This document shows positions 12,201 through 23,114 of a stretch of DNA of 64,000 nucleotides, piece by piece. Both the position numbers and the translations under genes were made by a program. The notes beneath the pieces were generated by a model that was given only the letters and a program-made list of their open reading frames with translations, was not told the origin of the DNA and made no database searches. How positions within the stretch are numbered: the first letter of the stretch is position 1; the number at the start of each line of letters is the position of its first letter. Source of the stretch: Paracyclopina nana (taxonomy: Eukaryota; Arthropoda; Copepoda; Cyclopoida; Cyclopettidae); NCBI GenBank assembly GCA_019096065.1, contig JAGUCH010000002.1, positions 16,008,501-16,072,500 on the forward strand, in the 5' to 3' direction.

Positions 12201-13713
12201 GACGAGGAGCAAATCAAGGCCGACCTCTCTCAAAGAATCAACAAGTTGCAGGACGAAGTTGAAGAGCAGATGCAACGGCGGGCCCAAGCAAGCAAGGCTT
12301 TGGCCGTTTGCGAGGGTCAAAATGAGTTCGAGGGCTCTTACGAGAGAGTCGAGTTTGAGAGGCTTTTGCTTGAAGCTCACCACAAGCATGGAGCGGCTTC
12401 GGCCGAGATTAACCGGCTGAAAAACTTTTGTGCTCGTGGGCAGTACAGCCTTTTCGGCAAGTCAAGTAGGTTTCCATGTTTTAACGCTGCTATTCATTCA
12501 AATTTAACCTATGTGTTAATTCACAGAGTCCAAGGGGACGATTAGCATCAGTGGGGTTACATTGCCCTTGAAAGCCGACTTTGTCAAGATGATGATGAAC
12601 CCCGGGCATGGAGGAGACGACTATGTGCACTACTTTGTTTGCTTGGTCAAGTACAGGTCACAGGTGATAGCGACTCAAATGCTATCCTCTGTGGACGGCA
12701 TTAACCGGTCTGGACAGCTGGTGTTCACAAATCTGATCAACATCAAGGAGCTCGATTTCGACTTTCAAATTTTCCTCGAGGTGTACGGCCTCCAGACACC
12801 GAAGGAAGTGTTGACGCACGAAGCCAAGTACCACATCAGGAAGGACAAGTCGGTCTTCAATTTGGGCACTCCCCTCAAAAAGCTGAAGAAAATGGAGTCG
12901 AAATTCGTCATGACGCCCTCGTCCAACCCTGTCAACTCTCTTAGCATCCGCAAATCCAAATTTGGCATGGTGGGATACGCTAAAATCACGATAGACACGT
13001 TGAAAAACAAGTCGTTCAGGCTGGAGAACGTCCCTCTCCGTTCTCCCCTGGACGGCTCATTGTTCATGCGGCTCAATGTGCACTCTGAGAGCACAGTGGA
13101 AGAGCGCGGATTCCTCACCAAATTTACGGACAATGCTGGGTTTGGCGATTGGGTTCGCCGCTGGTGCGTTCTCAAGGGTAAGATTTAGTGCTGTTAATTA
13201 AGCTTCGAGGCCGCTAATGAATGGAGGTTTTCTTCTACAGATAATACTCTCTTCTTTTGGAAGTATCCCGAGGACGAGCAGAAACGCCGCACTCCATTGG
13301 AGTCGGAAAGCATTGCGTTGCACAATTGCTTTTCAGAAAATGTGACCCTTGCACCGCGGGAAATTTGCGCTCGGATGAACACTTTTATGCTCGAAAGCAG
13401 GCGACCAATTCAGAGCGGCGACCGAGAAGCCCTCAACATGACTGTGGTAAATATGATGCAAAAGCGTCCCTTTTTACACTAATAATAATTCTTTTTTGTG
13501 TAGGATCGAAAGCTTGGCTGCACGACAACTCGCCACTTATTGATGGCAGACACGCGGGATGAGCGTGTCCATTGGTGCCGAGTGCTCAATTTGGCGTTGG
13601 AAAATTTACGGGCTTGGGATCCGACCTCGATGAGGCCACGCGCTAATTCTACGAGCACGACGGCCTCCACTGAAACGGATGCCACGAGCAACGCGTCCAC
13701 CGACATATGGTGA
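9296..13713 (+). CDS. anln: Anillin, cytokinetic ring scaffold
   Basis: Six exons splice in phase to 1369 residues: 9296-9380, 9439-10413, 10483-12465, 12527-13177, 13241-13446 and 13504-13713, with introns of 57-69 bp. The start MSTDDEVARLLQRTRAARE matches the conserved anillin N-terminus (LLERTRARRE). A long, Ser/Pro-rich, disordered part carries many SP/TP and RSPSP motifs, suggesting CDK sites, and acidic and basic clusters. A coiled coil near residues 950-1010 precedes the anillin homology domain, which starts around ISISGVTLPLKADF. A C-terminal pleckstrin homology domain follows (WVRRWCVLKDNTLFFW to HWCRVLNLALENL). Anillin links actin, myosin II, septins and RhoA at the cleavage furrow. 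Reading straight through introns 1 and 2 gives a misleading 1115-codon ORF with an earlier start. Confidence 0.93.
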
Positions 13714-14458
13714 AAATGTAGCAAACTTACTTCTTCTACTCTTTTTTTAAATACTGTACTTTTTGCTCATAATTTTGATGCATAATCAGCTTCGCACTTG
13801 ATCTCAATCAGCTAATCAAATTAATCTACTGTAGCATAATCCTTGGTTTCCTCTATCGCGTTACCGAACGCAGATTCAAGTAAACATTGTATAGCATAAT
13901 AACCTACTGAAATAATACCATACGCATACGAATTTTAGCCAAATCGATACATGCTCTTACTTACTATGTATGAGTGCATATTTTTTCTGGGAGATTGAAT
14001 GGCAGTATCCTTTTCATACTCTAATTTGCCGATTGAGCGCGTATACGCAGCACCACTGGAGGCTTTCTCTTTTGCGCATTTGTCTACTTCTACGGCAGCC
14101 CCAAAAGAGAAAGCTTGGGCTCTCTGCTCTTCCTGGTGGATCCGTTGGTGGCTCAAAAAGAGAAGAAAGCCAGCTAAACAGGGTTTTGCCCTTCGCACCG
14201 AGTAACTCTTCTTTTAATTCCACTTCTTTTGAGAAAATCCAAACGGGATCCGCGCCTCACCTTGGCATTGCCAATGAAGGAATTTGGAAGAGCTCTCGAT
14301 GCAAAGAGGCCAAGTAAGAAGTTTGGACCCTGTGCATTTATCGGAGCCTTTTGCTCTGTAGCTGTCGTAGTTGTTGGCGTCTTCTTGACCTCGTTTTCGC
14401 ACTGCACTGTGAAAATGTAAGAGCTTGCGAGTGGAATAAGTTTGGAATTACGCGCAAG
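13714..14458. other. Intergenic between anillin and a four-TM gene
   Basis: Contains the 3'UTR of anillin and the 5' region of the next gene. Many overlapping open frames occur on both strands at 13935-14458, but none shows a domain or a consistent splice pattern. The segment 14050-14400 is less AT-rich and could hold a 5'UTR exon; I see no decisive signal. Confidence 0.35.
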
Positions 14459-15290
14459 ATGAGCACCTGCTGCAAAAGGGGTTGCTGTTGCTGCAACAAG
14501 CGGGACTTCACCGTACTCTTCGGCTTCGTTTTGGCTGCCATCGCAGTGGCAGTGCCCATCGTCATCCACGAGACGGACCAGGAGTATGGCCTCACTGTCA
14601 TTCGTTTTATACGACACTACTTGAGCCAGGCAGACCATAGCAATGATCACCTTGGCAAAAGTGAAGGTGACCAGCAGCAACGCAATCTGCTGCTGCCATC
14701 TGACAAGTACAAGTGAGTATACTACATAGTAATCTTTACTTTGGATGACATTGGCTCATTTCAATAGGCTGGCCATTTTCCAATTGTTGGATGACACAGA
14801 GGCCCATTTACCCCAACTGGGCCTGCTGGCCTTCGGCCTTGGCTGTGCCAATGCGCCCCTAGCTTTGCTCCTGATTTGCTCCGCTCTCTTTCGGCTGCCA
14901 TGCGGATTGGGCATTTGGCTGACTGGCTCCGTCATCCAGCTGGTCGTCATTGGGATGCCCGTCTTTGTCTACTCCTTCATCCTGGTCCTGTACATTGCTG
15001 CGCAAATGAAGCTGTACGTGGAGGCCGCCTGCGCAGCCTCCATCATCGGCTTGTTCTACCTAATGGCCCTGATTGTCTGGCTCACAGTCTTGGGATGCTA
15101 CCACCAAATGAAGGACCACGAGAGAGGCTCGGCCTACCGGAGACACGACGAGGTCGATGGCTACACCAGGAGAAGCCAAGGAGGCGGACACCAGAGGCGC
15201 TCCAATGGCTACCAGTTGCGAAATTTCTACCCCACTGGTACGTCATCCTCCTCATCCAGGCAATTGCCGCCCTTGCCACACCATAATTAA
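14459..15290 (+). CDS. Four-TM membrane protein with N-terminal Cys cluster
   Basis: Two exons (14459-14712 and 14768-15290) give 258 residues. The protein starts MSTCCKRGCCCCNKRDF, a dense cysteine cluster that would suit palmitoylation, directly before TM1 (LFGFVLAAIAVAVPIVI). Three more hydrophobic segments follow at about residues 100-130, 135-165 and 172-205, then a hydrophilic, Arg/Ser-rich cytosolic tail. Between TM1 and TM2 is a loop with His, Asp and Gln and no cysteine pair, so it is not a tetraspanin. This start was chosen over an in-frame upstream alternative because the Cys cluster abuts TM1 as in other small arthropod tetraspan proteins. Family not recognised. Confidence 0.72.
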
Positions 15291-15835
15291 AGATGTCATC
15301 TTCATATTACAATATTACTTACATGCTTTGAAACAGCAGAGAGGAATTAACAAGTAGTGAAAAGCCTAATCTACATATTTGCAGAGTATATTTGGTTGAT
15401 GTGATATATGCTATGATTTCAGAGAGGACTGTATAAATGCCCCAAGATATACTCACTGCCCCACCAATGAATGAATTGCAAGAACTACTACTATATACTA
15501 CATATAAGTGTGTCAGACATATTGTATACTGTAAAAAAGAGCCCACGAAAGCATCTACACCTATGTCAGTATTAATTGATGAAAATCCAGATCTTCAGGT
15601 GAAGAATGAACATTGCCCTCCCCCACACATTTATAGCTACTACCGAATCCGTATGAGTTTGCCTACCTCAGTTTATCTACTTCAGCAAATGACCACTCCA
15701 GGAACACTTTGCTCAATTCATAAAAAAGGCCCCTTTGAATGAATACGTGCAGAATGCGTGCTACGAAAACCAATGAAATAAATTACCTTAACTAACAATC
15801 ATGCTTAAAAGTTATATGTGTCATAATTTAGTTTA
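15291..15835. other. 3' intergenic of two convergent genes
   Basis: AT-rich, between the four-TM gene and the SIAH-like gene on the opposite strand. A 101-codon open frame (15437-15742) has no domain and no partner exon; I regard it as chance. Reverse-strand polyadenylation of the SIAH-like gene is expected here. Confidence 0.4.
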
Positions 15836-18580
15836 TTATGAAGTCACCTTCGTCACAGATACAGAATATTTAAGAGAGGCACCACCGTTTAAAAAGCTTT
15901 TGGCTGTGCTATCCAGGAAAATAAGTCCTTCTCCATCATTGGTCACAGCCTCCCTTGAAATATCCACGCTGATTACTTTTCCAGTGTAAGCCAATTCTCT
16001 TTTCTAAAAAAAGAAGTAACTATTGATGGAGAGAGAATTTTCAAATTGGCTTTTTATAGCTTCAAAAATATTTTATTAAACTATTTTCGATAATTTTCAA
16101 TCTCAAAAGACAAATGGAGCTTGCAGAAAAGATAATAGACAAGTACTTTTACAAGTTGTCCATTTAGGCAAAATAAAGCGTGATCAGAAAAAACCTTTAT
16201 AGCTTTAATTCCATTTGCACTTTTAAGGTGTCTAAAAATAACATTCAGTTCTCAATACCTCGTACGTGATCTTGATTGTGTAACCAAATTGCTCAGCTTC
16301 AGTCGGACTGCCAAGAAAGTAAATCCACATGAACCATAGTCCGGTCTTTTGCCTCCAGCATTGTCGGATGAAATGGCGTCCTTCCGATTCGAGGATACGA
16401 GGGTGCCAATCAGTATCCTTTTTCTCAGTAAAATAGAAATGCAAATCAGAACAATAACATTTACTATGCAGCTTCCTTTCGGCGGTCACGGGCAAAACTT
16501 ACAATGAAACGGACATTGAGACATAGTTACCAGATAAAGATAGTTTCTCAATATTATATCTAAAAAAAGGCTGCTTTTACTAATTTCTGGCAATTTGCAA
16601 GTTAGGTTGCACAGGGCACATTGGTTTGACGCTTACTGGGTTTTTTTGTTTTTGGGGTGGCGCTAATCCACCTACCTTGAAAATCTACAAATATACAAAC
16701 TTGACCCCAAGTGGCCCTGAGGTGCGAATTCAAACCTTTGTGAAAGTTTGTATTTTAAAATTAATAAAGTACAAACTCAGTTTGGTGGTGTCAATCAATT
16801 GATAGAATGCAAACTTGACATCAGTTGACCCCTAAGTGTGAATTCACACATGTCAATGGGTTTCAAAAATAGTTTCTTATCAAACTGAGATGATAAAAAC
16901 GGCAGAATTGGAAAATTTGTATTTTCTGGTTTTAATTATTGCACTTATGTATTGTTCATGTAAAAATAACAGATTAAGGTATAGAAAAAATGTCTTTAAG
17001 GAAAGTTGATGTGCTGCTGCTTATTTTCTTAAGAAGTTTTGGGCATACCAGCTTATTAGTTAACAAAAAAAAGTACTAATTAAAGTATCATCCAAATATA
17101 GCCAAAAATGAAAGCCAATCTGATCGTTGAATAGGCTAATGAAGTTTCATTAAAATGCTGTTATTACGAATTATTATTTTTCAATGCTTTCATATCAAAA
17201 ATTGCCATAGATTACTTTGAAGGACCTTTTCAATGAACCTTTAAGAAGTCACAAAAAAATACATCAGCTGTCAAATTGAGAATTTTATCTGCCCCATTTG
17301 TGACAAAGGTGTGAGCTGTCAAGTTGGATCAAGTTTGCATTTTATTGAATATCCAGAGTTTGTGTAATACTAAATTATAATTGACAAACTCACGCTAAGG
17401 TGTGAATTTTCGATTAAGCATCAAATTGTGTTAAGTTTGTAAGTTAGTAAATTTTCAAGGTGGCTATAGTACAGCCGCCGTTGTTTTTGTGTTTAAGTCA
17501 GCCTATAAGGCATAGATCGAAACAACCCTCGCCTAACACTTTTTAGCAAAGTGTAATGATTTTTATATGATGACAATTCGTGGATTGAAACAATAATGAT
17601 TATTTAAATTATTTTTTTAAGATGAGAATTGAAGAAACTTTGGCATTCTTTTACTCAGTAAGCTCATACAGGATGCTCAAAAGTTTTTTTGCCTCAAATT
17701 AAGTTAAACGATTTTAAAACAAATTGGGGGTCAGCTTCCGTTTACCAGTAAATGTTTCCCGCATTTGATCGCAAGTAGGCGTTGTATTGTTATGATTTGC
17801 CTTTCTATAGTCTTTTTGAACCGCCAAAGAACTTTGGAAAGGGCTGTCAAAAGCTATAGAATTGAAATAAGTGTTTCTATGATGATCTTTCAAGTGATGG
17901 ATGTAAAGGCTGTAGCCCACGCTCAAAGCGCAATTAAGATAGGCACACTTGATAGGACGATACGAGCACTCCTCCTCGTGAGCTTCCAAATCTTCCATCA
18001 GCATCTCCACCTCACACCCTTCATCATAAAAATTGCATTGAGTTGGCAGCCTAACAATCGATCGGTGTTAACTCAAAATCCATGACAAAGTTCACGATTT
18101 GTTAAATGGAAGGTAAATTCAAAGCAAAAAAGGGGATTTGAAATATTTGGTTGAGCAAATCGCCCTAAATTCACTTTCCAATGCAACAATTGACTGAATA
18201 AAACATTTAACTTCCAGAAACCTGAATAGCAGCGTTAATCTTTCTATCGGCATAAATAACATTTTTTATTGTTGATGGACATCGCCAAAAGACTAAATGA
18301 ATGCCCTTTATTTTAATCAGAGTTGATATACTCACCACTTTAGGACATTTTCCGATAACAAAGACCGAGTCTTTCCCAAATGGCCTCTACAGAGTGGACA
18401 AGCTGAAAGCCCTGGATGGCACTTGTTGCAGATGACATGCCCATTCAGACATTGGTAGATTGGTGTAAATCGAGGAATCCTCAGGCAAACAGGACATTCA
18501 AGGACTTTTTTAAGGTCACATACGGTAGAAATCGGCAAGCTTAGAGACATATTAGTAGTGTGGCTAAAATTGTAAGACAA
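15836..18580 (-). pseudogene. SIAH/Sina-like E3 ubiquitin ligase, in-frame stop
   Basis: Exon 1 (18580-18336) encodes a RING finger: CPVCLRIP, then GHVICNKC and CPLC. It joins in phase to exon 2 (from 18050), with a SIAH-type zinc finger CNFYDEGC and HEEECSYRPIKC, then HLKDHH. A later exon (16559-16259) carries the substrate-binding domain (KCYCSDLHFYF, HFIRQCW, TGLWFMWIYFLGS), and the last exon (16003-15836) joins in phase with YTGKVISVDISRE and a TAA stop. Two problems remain. The third exon has an in-frame TAA at 16499-16501 with coding-like sequence on both sides, and I cannot find a phase-correct donor for exon 2. The best donor (17745, CTG/GTAAAC) is one phase off. The gene is therefore probably decayed, or has an unseen exon. 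RING and zinc ligands are intact. Confidence 0.68.
16655..17480. mobile_element. MULE-like MITE, 826 bp, in the SIAH-like intron
   Basis: Bounded by an exact 9-bp direct repeat ttgtttttg at 16646-16654 and 17481-17489. The imperfect terminal inverted repeats of about 50 bp start gggtggcgctaatccacc and, reversed at the right end, cggcggctgtactatagcca; both continue with ccttgaaaat and acaaact. A 9-bp duplication fits Mutator-like elements. The related fragment at 28 kb lacks this insertion and shows the uninterrupted target site, which confirms the boundaries. No coding capacity. Confidence 0.82.
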
Positions 18581-18891
18581 AGGCGACGTGATCTGAAATT
18601 ATCTGATATGCCGTGGGCTCCGCAGATTAGTGATTACTGAGCAGAGCAAGAGCAAGGACTGAGCAACTGAGCTAGCTGGTAGCAAGCTTTTTCCGTATTT
18701 CATCATTTTCATGTCTAATCATGAGCTTTATGCTGACTGCTGAGCGGTCTGATAACGCTATTTCTCAGCTTTTTCATTCGACTTGCTCCGACAATCCGAA
18801 TGCGCTGTAACGCGCGCTAATTCAAACAGCTGATTATTGTTTATCTTTCTCAACTTTGAGCTTTGAACCTAAAGTTTAAAAAACTCGCGAA
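18581..18891. promoter_or_regulatory. Divergent intergenic region, SIAH-like / HADH
   Basis: A 311-bp gap between two genes transcribed away from each other. It contains clustered ctgagc/gctcag motifs (18632-18780) but no clear TATA box on either side. Inferred to hold both promoters. Confidence 0.4.
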
Positions 18892-19836
18892 ATGATGGCG
18901 TTCATGGGAAGAATGACAACAGTTGCTGGGGCTCGCTCCTTTTCAACATCTATGGGCGTGCAAAATGCCATCAAAGAATTTGTTGTCATCGGCGGCGGAC
19001 TCATGGGTGCCGGCATTGCTCAAGTTGGTGCTCAAACTGGCCACAAAGTCACCCTAGTGGATGTCGACCAAAAAGTGCTTGACAAGTCACAAGCCAGGAT
19101 TGGAGAGAGTATCAAGCGCGTGGCCAAAAAGCAGTTCAAGGATGACGCTTCCGCATCGGACAAGTTCATTGCCGAGTCCATGGGCAGGTTGAACATTGCC
19201 ACCAATCCGGATGCGGCGCTGTCAACTGCTGACCTCGTCGTGGAGGCTGTCACGGAGAACTTGTCTTTGAAGAAGAAGCTCTTTGCTGGATATGATACCG
19301 TCGCTCCCGAAAAGACCATTTTTGCGTCCAACACTTCATCCTTGGCAATAGGAGACATTGCTGCTTCAACTCCCAACCGACTTGACCGTTTTGGTGGATT
19401 GCACTTTTTCAACCCTGTCCCAGTCATGAAATTGCTCGAGGTGATCCGGATTCCGCAGACGTCTGATGCAACGTTCAATGCCATGATGGCGTGGGGCAAA
19501 GCTATGGGCAAAACATGCGTGTCTGCCAAGGACACGCCCGGGTTCATTGTTAACAGGCTATTGGTGCCCAATCTCATGGAGGCCATCAGGCTTGTTGAGA
19601 GGGGTGATGCCACTCCTCAAGACGTGGACATTGCCATGAAGTTGGGTGCTGGTCATCCCATGGGGCCATTTGAATTGGCCGATTATGTGGGCTTAGACAC
19701 GACCAAGTTCATCATTGATGGCTGGGCTGAAAGGTTCCCCAATGAGCAGCTGTTCAAGCCCAGTCCATTGCTGAACAAGCTTGTAGGTGAGGGCAAACTT
19801 GGCCGCAAAAGTGGGGAAGGTTTTTACAAATACTAA
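18892..19836 (+). CDS. HADH: Hydroxyacyl-CoA dehydrogenase, mitochondrial (HADH)
   Basis: A single 314-residue exon. The N-terminus MMAFMGRMTTVAGARSFSTS is Arg/Ser-rich and lacks acidic residues, as in a mitochondrial presequence. The NAD-binding glycine motif GGGLMGAGIAQ starts near residue 34. The catalytic dyad is visible as His171 (GLHFFNPVPVMK) and Glu183 (LLEVI), with the NTSS and DTPGFIVNRLL motifs of the family. The C-terminal dimerisation domain ends KLGRKSGEGFYKY, the usual terminus. The enzyme oxidises L-3-hydroxyacyl-CoA to 3-ketoacyl-CoA in fatty acid beta-oxidation. A polyadenylation signal aataaa lies near 19867. The length matches vertebrate HADH. The lack of introns is unusual here, where almost every gene of this size has them. 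Confidence 0.96.
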   Translation: MMAFMGRMTTVAGARSFSTSMGVQNAIKEFVVIGGGLMGAGIAQVGAQTGHKVTLVDVDQKVLDKSQARIGESIKRVAKKQFKDDASASDKFIAESMGRLNIATNPDAALSTADLVVEAVTENLSLKKKLFAGYDTVAPEKTIFASNTSSLAIGDIAASTPNRLDRFGGLHFFNPVPVMKLLEVIRIPQTSDATFNAMMAWGKAMGKTCVSAKDTPGFIVNRLLVPNLMEAIRLVERGDATPQDVDIAMKLGAGHPMGPFELADYVGLDTTKFIIDGWAERFPNEQLFKPSPLLNKLVGEGKLGRKSGEGFYKY

Positions 19837-19899
19837 CGCGAGAACAATGCAAAAAACTGAAACTTGAATAAATCCTACAAATCATCGTCATCACTATTA

Positions 19900-20289
19900 G
19901 GGCCTTTCCATGTGGTGTGTCAACAAACAGTAAATGAGTGATAGTGTCAAAAAATGGTAACTGTGTGCTATGCAATGCGCAATAGTGACAGTGTCAAGGA
20001 GTGACAGGCAGATGGACATGTAACAAGCAACCAAAACAAACTTTGTTTCATAACTCATTTCATTAATCCCCTTTTTCTTACAAAAAACACCAATTTATGC
20101 TGTGTGACTTTCTGCTTAGTCTGGTAACTCTTGATGAAAAACAAACTTTTATGCTTTTGTCCATCTGACTTGTGTTGTGTTGTGCTGTGCTTTGATGTGA
20201 CAAATTTCGGTAACTTGGAAAATTTAGCACTGACTGTAGTGTCGAGTTTTGGTAACTTAGTGTCAAAAAAGCACCACATGGAAAGCCCC
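19900..20289. mobile_element. Harbinger/Tourist-like MITE, 390 bp
   Basis: Terminal inverted repeats read gggcctttccatgtggtg at the left and, reversed, ggggctttccatgtggtg at the right, with one mismatch. TTA flanks both sides (19897-19899 and 20290-20292). A 3-bp TTA target and a GGGSC start are typical of PIF/Harbinger MITEs. It lies between the HADH polyadenylation site and a secreted-protein gene. Open frames inside are not coding. Confidence 0.75.
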
Positions 20290-20438
20290 TTAGGAACATT
20301 AGATAGGATATCCTGTTATTCCAGTCCTCAAGTAGCTCAGTAGTGAGATGAACCACTGATCTGCTTATGCTCAGCTTGAATTTTTCAGTTGCTGGCAATA
20401 AATTGCGAGAGGAGGGACGTCACCTTTGAGTATTAGTC

Positions 20439-21126
20439 ATGCATCCATTAGCACTCGTAGCCATTTTGAGCACCTTGGTATTTGCATCTAATGTTGAGGG
20501 TGCGCAAACGTTCTATGAAATCACTTCTGGCGTGGCAAGGAAAAATTGGGAGTCACTTGACAAGGCCACGCAAAACGAATTCATGGGCTTCCTTAAACTC
20601 ATTCATGCCAAATACTTCATTGAGAATTATGGCAAAAAATTCTCTGTGGAGGAGTTCCAAAAGAAAGTCTTAAACGGAGAAGTCACCCAATCGGAAGTCA
20701 ATCAGGTACCACCACATTTTCCATTCTTTTTTCTTAAAGCTTCACTATTTTTCTCTCCATTTTCAGATGGAGGGAAATGCCACACTTTTCACTCAAGAGT
20801 ACAATAACTACGTGGCATATTTGTTCAAAATCACTCCGGAGAGTGTCGGCATGACCAAAGACCAATTCTGCAAGGAAGTCCCCAAAGTTTGCGACAAATC
20901 CTACGTTCCTCCTGCTATTACTGCTGCACCACCCACGCAAAGTCCCGATTCTACCACTATGGCAGCAACCACATTAAAGCCTGGCCCATCTGGATCTGCT
21001 TCGCAACCAACCACTCAGGCTGCCCAAGCTGAAGCGGCCAAGGCTGAAAACCATTCAAATGGGGCAAAGAGTTTGCCCATGGCTGCTTTGTGCCTCATCA
21101 CTCCCTTTTTACTGACTCGTCTATGA
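20439..21126 (+). CDS. Small secreted, probably GPI-anchored protein
   Basis: Two exons (20439-20705 and 20767-21126) give 208 residues. A signal peptide is clear (MHPLALVAILSTLVFASNVEG). A mostly helical domain of about 110 residues follows with two cysteines (FCKEVPKVCD), then a Ser/Thr/Pro/Ala-rich mucin-like linker and a C-terminal hydrophobic segment (PMAALCLITPFLLTRL) after a small-residue stretch (NHSNGAKS). This arrangement suggests GPI anchoring. The domain family is not recognised. A polyadenylation signal aataaa lies near 21183. The gene converges with ALAS, with only 153 bp between the stop codons. Confidence 0.8.
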
Positions 21127-21279
21127 ACTACCATTACTATTATGGGCATAACATGATGAACTACTTATATGTATTTTTTATGAATAAACACAATGCTCGT
21201 ACTTAATTTCAAAATCGGTTATTTGGGGGCAGATTTTGATACACATTGGTAAACTCGGAAAATTCAGCCATGCTACAAA

Positions 21280-23070
21280 TTAGGCTACTGCAGCCATAAC
21301 TTGAGGGCAATGTGGCACCCTGCAGTTGCCACTCCTTGCCTCAAGCTTTTCAAACAGCAGAGGTTTCTGGCAGAAAACGCAAGTCTTCCCACCTTCCGGG
21401 CAAGTAGACGCTCCCTTCACCCTTGGCTTCAGCTCGAGGCCGACCTTGGTCCAAACTTGAGCCAGATCATTAGCAAACTTGTCCATCATGTCAACGGTGT
21501 GATGAGGAGTTGGGGCAAGGCGCAACACTTCCTCACCTCTGGGAACAGTGGGATAGTTGATGGCTTGAACATAGTGGCCATAGTGCTTGATCAGCTCGTC
21601 GGATATCATGGTGGTCAACTTGGGATTGCCTACGTGGACGGGGATGATATGGGATGGGGTGTGCTTGGCAGCCACGCCCAGATCAAAGAGCTTTTCCCTC
21701 AAGTAGGTGACATTGGCTTTATGAGCAGCCCTCAAATTGCGCCCCTCCTCAGACCTGAGAATCTGGAGGGCAGCCATGCAGCCTTTCAGCACAGTTGGGG
21801 GCAACGAGGTTGTAAAAATGAATCCAGCTCCATAAGATCTCACCACATCCACCAGGTTGGCACTGGAAGCAATGTAGCCTCCAATGTTGCCAAAGGCTTT
21901 CCCCATGGTGCCTGAGATGATATCCATCTTATGGAGTATCCCATCGCGTTCTCCTACTCCAGCTCCATGGTCTCCATAAAGGCCAACGGCATGCACCTCA
22001 TCCACAAAGGTCAAGGCTCCATAATCGTGAGCAAGGTCACAAATTTCCTCCAGGGGCGAAATGGCTCCAGTCATGGAATGGACAGTTTCAAAGGCCACAA
22101 TCTTGGGGACATCAGGGCCAACCTTCCTGAGGAGCTCTTCCAGGTGTTCAGGGTCGTTATGGCGGTAAATGTGCTTGGGCACACCACTATTCTTGATGCC
22201 TTGGATCATGGAAGCATGATTGCCAGCGTCGGAGAAGATATGGCACCCTAAATATTATTACGCTATTATAGGGAGGTTGCGTTATTCATCAACAATTCCG
22301 CGAAATCATAGTTATTTTATTTAGCGGAACAAAAATTAAATCAATCGCGCAACCTTACCATATTAATTTAGAGTTACCTGGTAAAGTCTTGGCCAAGGTG
22401 AACAAGGTGGTGTCATTGGCCACATAGCAGCTCGTGAAGATCAAAGCTTTCTCCTTTTGGTGCAAACTGGCCAATTCAGCCTCCAAATCCTCATGCATCA
22501 TGCTGTTGCCAGAAATGTTGCGGGTGCCACCTGCACCAGTGCCATACCTTTCAGCAGCATCCCTATAGTCAATTAATTAATAATCTAATAATGATACGTA
22601 ATTTGGAATTGAATTACTTAACAGCTCCTTTCACGTAAGGGTGAGCACTCATGCCCAAGTAGTCATTGGAGCACCATACGGTGATGTCCTTTTCGCCCCA
22701 GGAATATTCCTTGGCCAATGGAAAGGTGGTCGCATTTCTATTGACCTTCTTGAACACCCTGTAGGAATGGTCCATTTTCTTGAGCATGATCTGATCCTGG
22801 AAGAACTTGTCGTATTTGAAACCTGAAACAGAAACATATCTCTGGTAATTCTGCGACTTATGTAAATCTGCTATGTATATACTATATACCTTCAAAGGTG
22901 GCCTTCTCATCTAGCACGGGGTAACGTGCATGCACCTCGTTGATGGTAGAGGTAGATGCAATGCCTCTCTTGATGAGGAAGGGACATTGGTCCACATATT
23001 GGTTCATCAAGGTGGGAGCATAGTTTTTCAAAAAAGCTGAGGGCAAACGAGCCACAAATGGACAAGTCAT
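21280..23070 (-). CDS. Alas: 5-aminolevulinate synthase, mitochondrial (ALAS)
   Basis: Four exons (23070-22890, 22822-22618, 22562-22378, 22247-21280) splice in phase to 512 residues. The enzyme condenses glycine and succinyl-CoA, the first step of heme synthesis, with PLP. Visible hallmarks are [23 protein letters not shown]-type motif [23 protein letters not shown] and the PLP lysine K307 in SGTMGKAFG. The presequence carries two Cys-Pro-Phe heme regulatory motifs (TCPF at residue 2, QCPF at residue 28). In vertebrate ALAS1 such motifs let heme block import, which suggests feedback control here. The C-terminal tail has an extra Cys-rich stretch ([11 protein letters not shown]) after the catalytic core. 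No iron-responsive hairpin is apparent in the short 5' leader. Confidence 0.96.
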
Positions 23071-23108
23071 GATGGCTTTGTAGTTCGCTTAGAACTGACG
23101 TTGATGCA

Positions 23109-23114
23109 TTTATA
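23109..23114 (-). promoter_or_regulatory. TATA-like box of ALAS
   Basis: The minus strand reads ctataaatg 39-44 bp before the ALAS start codon. A tcagt initiator-like motif follows at 23094-23098, only about 18 bp downstream, closer than usual, so the pair may not work together. If used, the 5' leader would be under 30 nt. Confidence 0.35.

Noticed and set aside
9198-12545. A 1115-codon continuous open frame starting at 9198
   Set aside because: It reads through two introns of anillin and starts before the real first exon. The spliced model from 9296 gives the conserved N-terminus.
15437-15742. 101-codon ORF downstream of the four-TM gene
   Set aside because: No domain, no splice partner, lies in the 3' region of two convergent genes.
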